Origin: Catenuloplanes atrovinosus
Lineage (GTDB): Bacteria; Actinomycetota; Actinomycetes; Mycobacteriales; Micromonosporaceae
Length of the DNA: 64,000 nucleotides
Reading direction: 5' to 3'
NCBI RefSeq assembly: GCF_031458235.1
Contig: NZ_JAVDYB010000001.1
Span: 6,390,501 to 6,454,500, forward strand
How positions within the stretch are numbered: position 1 is the first letter of the stretch; the number at the start of each line of letters is the position of its first letter. The notes under the pieces are model-generated. The model was given only the letters and a program-made list of their open reading frames with translations. It was not told the origin of the DNA and did not search any database. This document shows, one piece after another, positions 59,989-64,000 of the stretch. Made by a program: the position numbers and the translations under genes.

Positions 59989-60680
59989 GCCGGCACTCCC
60001 GTCCTCGTCCGCAGTCCGCGCAGCGCGTAGACCAGGTCCGGGCGGACCCGGGCGACCGTCGCCACGGTCGCGGCGCTGATCAGGCCCTCACCGATGCCGA
60101 TCAGCAGATGCGTGCCGGCCATCGTCGCCGCCACGCCGGCCAGCCCGGCGCCGGGCAGCTCGGTCGCGCCGCCCAGCGCGTACTGCAGCACGAAGCTCTG
60201 CGACGCCGCGACCACGCTCACCACGGAGGCGGCGAAGACCGAGATCGAGAGCCCGGCCGGGGTACGCGGAAGCACGCGCAGCAGCACCACCGTGACGCCG
60301 AACGCGACCGCGGTGGACACCAGCCCCATGTTCGTGATGTTCGGCCCCAGCGCCGTGATGCCGCCGTCCGCGAAGAACAGCGCCTGTGCCGTGATCACGA
60401 TCGTCACGCACAGCGCGCCGACCCACGGCCCGACCAGGATGGCGGCGAGCGCGCCGCCGAGCAGGTGCCCGCTCACGCCCGGCAGCACCGGGAAGTTGAG
60501 CATCTGCACCGCGAAGATGAACGCCGCGACCAGCCCGGCCATCGGGACCAGCCGGTCCTCCAGGTCCCGGCGGCCGTTGACGAGACAGACCGCGATCGCC
60601 ACGGCGGCGAGGACGGCGTAGGCGATGGAGACGGGTCCGTTGAGGACCCCGTTGGATATGTGCAGTGCCTGGAAGTCCAT
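59985..60680 (-). CDS. cbiM: ECF transporter S component (CbiM-like)
   Basis: 231 aa, about six to seven membrane helices. N-terminal metal site HISNGVLNGPVS; further ligands around LLGGALAA (SGHLLGG) and THLLIGIGEG. In the family the metal is bound by the second residue of a short N-terminus (M-H); here five extra residues precede LHISNG. First gene of the leftward operon; a CAAGATCTTG palindrome lies 58 bp upstream. Confidence 0.93.
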   Translation of the reverse strand: MDFQALHISNGVLNGPVSIAYAVLAAVAIAVCLVNGRRDLEDRLVPMAGLVAAFIFAVQMLNFPVLPGVSGHLLGGALAAILVGPWVGALCVTIVITAQALFFADGGITALGPNITNMGLVSTAVAFGVTVVLLRVLPRTPAGLSISVFAASVVSVVAASQSFVLQYALGGATELPGAGLAGVAATMAGTHLLIGIGEGLISAATVATVARVRPDLVYALRGLRTRTGVPA

Positions 60681-60784
60681 CGGCGCCGCTCCTCAGCTCA
60701 GGTACGGCTCAGCCTATTGACTCACCCCCCTTGTTGCCAAGATCTTGCAATTGGCGGATTCCGGCGGGCGGTAATCTGACACCC

Positions 60785-61261
60785 ATGACCGAGCCGATCC
60801 GCCTCACCGCCGGCGACCCCGCGCCGCCGTTCACGCTGCCGACCGACGCCGGCGACCAGCTGTCCCTGTCGGACCTGCGCGGACGCAAGGTCATCCTGTA
60901 CGTCTACCCCAGCGCCATGACCCCCGGCTGTACCAAGCAGGCCTGTGACTTCCGCGACTCGCTGGCCTCGCTGACCGCCGCCGGCTACCAGGTGGTCGGC
61001 ATCTCCCCCGACGCCCCCGCCAAGCTGGCGAAGTTCCGTGAGCGCGACGCGCTCACCTTCCCGCTCGTCTCCGACCAGGAGAAGTCGGTGCTGGAGTCGT
61101 ACGGCGCCTTCGGCGAGAAGAAGCTCTACGGCAAGACCGTCGTCGGCGTGATCCGCTCCACGTTCGTCATCGACGAGGACGGCCGCATCGAGCGCGCCCT
61201 CTACAACGTCAAGGCCACCGGCCACGTCGCCAAACTCCGCAAGGACCTGGGCCTCGACTGA
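60785..61261 (+). CDS. bcp: Thiol peroxidase (Bcp/PrxQ)
   Basis: 158 aa. Reduces hydroperoxides with thioredoxin. Peroxidatic C49 in YPSAMTPGCT and resolving C54 (KQACDF), the 5-residue spacing of atypical 2-Cys PrxQ. Also VVGISPDAPAKLAKF and the Arg-containing IRSTFVID. Divergent from cbiM. Confidence 0.96.
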   Translation: MTEPIRLTAGDPAPPFTLPTDAGDQLSLSDLRGRKVILYVYPSAMTPGCTKQACDFRDSLASLTAAGYQVVGISPDAPAKLAKFRERDALTFPLVSDQEKSVLESYGAFGEKKLYGKTVVGVIRSTFVIDEDGRIERALYNVKATGHVAKLRKDLGLD

Positions 61262-61309
61262 TCCCGGACACCCCTTTCCCGCGCGGAACCCGTAGACTCG
61301 CTGCAGCCA

Positions 61310-61394
61310 GCGGGAGTGGCGGAATCGGCAGACGCGCGGGATTTAGGTTCCCGTGCCTTCGGGCGTAGGGGTTCAAGTCCCCTCTTCCGCACCA
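61310..61394 (+). tRNA. tRNA-Leu (TAG anticodon)
   Basis: 85 nt with the long variable arm of class II tRNAs (TGCCTTCGGGCGT), anticodon loop TTTAGGT, T arm GGGGTTCAAGTCCCC and an encoded CCA. Confidence 0.96.
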
Positions 61395-61457
61395 TGCATC
61401 ATCCGCGGGGTTTCCGCGCACCCTCTCCTTCGGATTCATGAATCCGCACAGCGACGT

Positions 61458-61508
61458 TGATGTCGCGGCGCGACATCAGTGGTACCGTGATGTCTCGGCG
61501 CGACATCA
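61458..61508. promoter_or_regulatory. Two palindromic TetR-type operators
   Basis: TGATGTCGC-GGC-GCGACATCA at 61458-61478 is perfectly symmetric in its arms. A second copy at 61488-61508 has one change in the left arm and its symmetry extends outward by CG/CG. They are 30 bp apart centre to centre and 43 bp before the cupin start. The TetR encoded just beyond the cupin gene is the natural ligand. Confidence 0.85.
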
Positions 61509-61550
61509 CGGTCGCGTGCGTGACGTGGATTCCGCTCAGGGAGGCTTCCC

Positions 61551-62015
61551 ATGGCTCGAGTCACGATCGTCCGGCCCGGCGAAGGCGAGCTCATCGCCAA
61601 CAACGGGCCGTCGCAGATCCGAATCCTGGAGGACGGCGGCAACACCGGCCATCGGCTGGGGGTCGGTGAGATCACGCTGCGGCCGCACACGCCCGGGCCG
61701 ATCCAGCACCGGCACGCCCAGCACGACGAGGGCTTCTACGTGCTCTCCGGCGAGGTGCGGTTCACGGTGGGGCAGGACGACTACGACGCCGGGCCCGGGA
61801 CCTGGGTCATCGTGCCGCCAGGGGCGCCGCACACCTTCGCCAACGTCGGCGACGACACGGCGGTCATGCTCTCCACCTTCACGCCGGACCTGTACGTGCA
61901 GTACTTCCGCGACCTCAAGACGATGGTCGAGTCCGGCCAGCCGATGACGGCCGAGACCATGACCCCGCTGTGGGCGCGGTACGCCACCGAGATCTCCTCC
62001 GAATACCGATCCTGA
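61551..62015 (+). CDS. Cupin-domain protein
   Basis: 154 aa. Single cupin: motif 1 PGPIQHRHAQHDEGFYVLSGEV (His, His, Glu metal ligands), motif 2 PPGAPHTFANVG (His). Substrate unknown; similar proteins are quercetinase-like or metabolic cupins. Controlled by the two operators upstream. Its stop abuts the stop of the convergent TetR gene. Confidence 0.92.
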   Translation: MARVTIVRPGEGELIANNGPSQIRILEDGGNTGHRLGVGEITLRPHTPGPIQHRHAQHDEGFYVLSGEVRFTVGQDDYDAGPGTWVIVPPGAPHTFANVGDDTAVMLSTFTPDLYVQYFRDLKTMVESGQPMTAETMTPLWARYATEISSEYRS

Positions 62016-62594
62016 TCACGGGAGCCGCGCGGCCCCGGGCACGATCGCGGCCAGGAGGGACAGCACCGCCTCGGTCCCGGCCATCAGGTCGGCGTCGCCG
62101 CCGTCGTTCAGCCACCGCCGGTACGCCGTGCGGAAGACCTGGATCCCCACGCTCGCGGCCAGCTCGGCGACGTCGGGGGCGACGCCGCGCCGCCGGAGCG
62201 CGTCGCCGAACCCGTCGGCCGCCCGCTGCTGTTTGATCAGCTCCCGTTCCAGCAACCCGGGGTTCGCCGCGATCATCGCGTCCCGCCGACGCTGGGTCTC
62301 GCGCGATCCGAGCTTCTCCCAGTCGAACCCGGCCAGCGTCCCGACCACCGCCCGGAGCGGCTCCGAGACGTCGGCCGTATCGCGGATTTCCCGGACGAGC
62401 TCCCGGTAGAGCGCGTCCGCGTCGGCGAAGAGCACCTCCTCCTTGTCGGGGAAGTACCGGAAGAAGGTCCGGGAGGTGACCCCGGCGCGCTGCGCGATCT
62501 GGACCGCGCTGGTGGCGTCGAACCCCTGCTCCGCGAACAGCTCCATGGCGGCCTGCTTCAGCCGCTCCGCACTGCCGTGCTCCCACCGAGGCAT
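62016..62594 (-). CDS. TetR-family regulator
   Basis: 192 aa. N-terminal HTH (AAMELFAEQGFDATSAVQIAQRAGVTSRTFFRYFPDKEEVLF); C-terminal ligand domain helical. Convergent with the cupin gene and 500 bp from its operators. Likely represses the cupin until a ligand binds. Confidence 0.93.
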   Translation of the reverse strand: MPRWEHGSAERLKQAAMELFAEQGFDATSAVQIAQRAGVTSRTFFRYFPDKEEVLFADADALYRELVREIRDTADVSEPLRAVVGTLAGFDWEKLGSRETQRRRDAMIAANPGLLERELIKQQRAADGFGDALRRRGVAPDVAELAASVGIQVFRTAYRRWLNDGGDADLMAGTEAVLSLLAAIVPGAARLP

Positions 62595-62617
62595 GGCGCC
62601 AAGTTAATCAGCCGCCC

Positions 62618-63058
62618 CTAGAAGAACCGGCCGCGGTACGGATGGGGACGGCCCCACTTCTCCTCCCAGCGCACCAGCCCGGCCTGCCACTCCGGCAGGT
62701 CGGGCCGGTATTGGCGGGTCACATTGCGCTCGGGCTGCTCGACCAGGAATCGCCAGTAGTCCTCGACCACCGAGCGCACCACGTCGATCGGATAGCTCTG
62801 CGACCTGCCGGGGATCCAGTTGTTCGAGACCGCGAACGTGGAGGAGGTGAAAGTGACCTCGTAATTGTCGCTGCTCCACTCCTCGAACGGTGCGCGCCCA
62901 TGGGTGACGTCGTCGATCATCGCGAGTGCGTCCAGGCAGGCGAGGAAATAGCGGGAGATGTCCATCATCGCCCACTGACCGAGCAACTCGTATCGCTCGT
63001 CCGTCGCGTGATAGATCGGCGCGTTGTACTGGTCCATCGAGAAGGTGACGGGGCCCAC
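62618..63058 (-). CDS. Putative immunity protein for the EndoU toxin
   Basis: 146 aa from GTG 63058 (GAGAGG six bases upstream). No recognised family; acidic/aromatic (EYELLGQWAMMDISRYFLACLDAL; RSVVEDYWRFLVEQ). It starts 14 bp after the toxin stop on the same strand, the usual toxin-then-immunity order. Function inferred from position. Confidence 0.65.
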   Translation of the reverse strand: MGPVTFSMDQYNAPIYHATDERYELLGQWAMMDISRYFLACLDALAMIDDVTHGRAPFEEWSSDNYEVTFTSSTFAVSNNWIPGRSQSYPIDVVRSVVEDYWRFLVEQPERNVTRQYRPDLPEWQAGLVRWEEKWGRPHPYRGRFF

Positions 63059-63072
63059 GATGTGCCTCTCGA

Positions 63073-63492
63073 TCAGGGGAGCAGCAGCGGCCAGCCGTGC
63101 GTGAAACCGCCGCTGCCATTGTAGAAACCTTCGATCGTCATTCCCTTGTACGTGCCACGCCAGGTGTCGGCGTCCACCCTGGTCGCGTTCTTGAAGGCGC
63201 CCGCCACGGCGTTGTCCACCTGAGCCGGAGTCCAATGGTCGGGGAAGAACGAACTGACGCCACCGTTACCGGCTTTCGGCTTCCAGCGCCCGTGCGGCGG
63301 ATCGAGCGTCGAGTCGAAGAACTCCGGCTCAGCCTGATATACGCCGCTCGGGTGGTCGACCCTGGTACCGGGAATGAGCCGGCGCCCCTCGTAGTCCCGC
63401 CCGCCCGGCCGGTAGTGGTAGCCGGAGCCCTTGGGCTTGCCGGGGCGTACGTGGCCTCCGCCGATGGTGTGCTCGGTGAAGTGCGGGTTCAT
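63073..63492 (-). CDS. EndoU nuclease toxin domain
   Basis: About 139 aa from ATG 63492; longer starts at 63549 and 63585 exist, none with a good ribosome site. The EndoU-type RNase pattern is visible: EHTIGGGHVRPGKPKGSGYHY (active-site His candidates), HPSGVYQAEPEFFD, and SSFFPDHWTPAQVDNAVAGAF. The usual Lys before SFFPDHW is Val here. Such domains are normally the C-terminus of large delivered toxins. No delivery region is found upstream in the window, so this is an orphan or displaced module. Confidence 0.78.
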   Translation of the reverse strand: MNPHFTEHTIGGGHVRPGKPKGSGYHYRPGGRDYEGRRLIPGTRVDHPSGVYQAEPEFFDSTLDPPHGRWKPKAGNGGVSSFFPDHWTPAQVDNAVAGAFKNATRVDADTWRGTYKGMTIEGFYNGSGGFTHGWPLLLP

Positions 63493-63977
63493 GCGATGTG
63501 GACTGTCGCGCCGCCTCGTCTTCCGGAGGAAGCGAAGAGCGGCGCGCATGAGCCGGCCGCTCGATGCGGCTCGCCCGCCGGCCATCCGGCATCACCATCC
63601 ACCAGGTTGCCCGACCCCGGGAACAACGCACCTTAGCAAAGAAAAACGTCGATGCGATGTCCCGGCTGCCGGTCCGGACCGCGCCCGGTCCTGGCCGAAG
63701 GGCGCAGACGGCGGGATTCCACCGCCGAAGCCGCGGCGCGAGATCCGCCGCCGGCCACGGCGGGGCCCGGCGTGGTGTGGTCCTGGCCACGCCGGGACCG
63801 GCTCCGCCGCGGCGTCCGGAGCGGAGCGCCAGCGGAGTCGGAGGCCGCCGCGCGGTGTGCCCGCGGGAGCATGCGGAACCCGGGCACGCCGGAAGCGGGA
63901 CTATCGGGTTCCGGGTTTTGAGAACGCCGGCGGAGCATGCGGGCTCGGCAGCGCCAGGGGGCGGGATGGCGAAGGAG
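63493..63977. other. Intergenic region with repeat copy B
   Basis: No convincing gene in about 485 bp; open frames lack codon bias. It holds repeat copy B (63857-63904) and a partial further copy near 63927-63960. A toxin N-terminus would be expected here if the EndoU gene were complete, but none is seen. Confidence 0.55.
63857..63904 (+). repeat. Interspersed intergenic repeat, copy B
   Basis: Nearly the same as copy A at 58117-58163 (CCCGCGGGAGCATGCGGA ... CGCCGGAAGCGGGA then TATC). A degenerate copy sharing GGAGCATGCGG follows at about 63931. Confidence 0.65.
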
Positions 63978-64000
63978 CTAGGCCAGGACGCGGTCGATGT
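63978..64000 (-). CDS. Possible 3' end of a leftward gene cut by the window edge
   Basis: Minus-strand reading ATC GAC CGC GTC CTG GCC TAG has actinomycete codon bias and ends in a stop. Too short to identify. Confidence 0.3.

Noticed and set aside
60681-60784. Possible cobalamin or metal riboswitch before cbiM
   Set aside because: Only about 100 bp lie between divergent genes and no conserved B12-box or NiCo structure was seen.

Overview
The window comes from a high-GC actinomycete chromosome. Strong G/C third-position bias, GTG starts, tandem L,D-transpeptidases, an actinobacterial YcnI/CopCD pair, DUF397 and AICE-type genes all point to Micromonosporaceae (Actinoplanes-like). The genus is an inference, not something the sequence proves.

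Left chromosomal flank (1-9326): two nearly identical tRNA-Lys(CTT) genes point outward and bracket two paralogous lipoprotein L,D-transpeptidases. Next come a small secreted protein, a FIST sensor protein followed by a GAF/PAS/GGDEF/EAL c-di-GMP enzyme, and a secreted DUF1996 protein.

Integrated element (9327-49901, about 40.5 kb): it is inserted in the 3' end of tRNA-His(GTG). A 26-bp direct repeat marks attL and attR, and the intact tRNA lies at attR. Reading inward from attL: tyrosine integrase with a co-transcribed repressor (leftward), then a long rightward early operon of mostly ATGA/GTGA-overlapping genes. This operon holds HTH/excisionase-like genes, a DUF2786 protein, a PD-(D/E)XK nuclease beside a putative annealing protein, an ANTAR-like protein, a Spo11/Topo VI-A-like protein and a replication-initiator-like gene with iterons inside its coding sequence. 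After a tRNA-Met comes a siphovirus HK97-type late operon: HNH, terminases, portal, ClpP-like protease, capsid, connectors, tail tube, tail assembly chaperone with a -1 slippery site, tape measure, minor tail proteins and lysis genes. From about 41 kb to attR the character changes to an actinomycete integrative-conjugative (AICE) type: DUF397, GntR/UTRA regulator with its operators, GNAT acetyltransferase, an FtsK/TraB-like translocase, small membrane proteins, a DUF5706-like protein and a Spd-like membrane/coiled-coil/HTH protein. With one integrase and one att pair, this looks like a phage-AICE hybrid.

Right chromosomal flank (49953-64000): oligoribonuclease; a membrane protein with a long disordered tail; the copper-related ycnI and copC-copD genes; a MauE/DoxX, DsbA-like and membrane-protein operon; cbiMNQO-type cobalt/nickel ECF importer; a Bcp peroxiredoxin; tRNA-Leu(TAG); a cupin gene behind two perfect or near-perfect palindromic operators with a convergent TetR gene; and an EndoU nuclease toxin domain with a putative immunity gene. 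A roughly 45-bp interspersed repeat recurs at 7.86, 58.1 and 63.9 kb, always outside genes.
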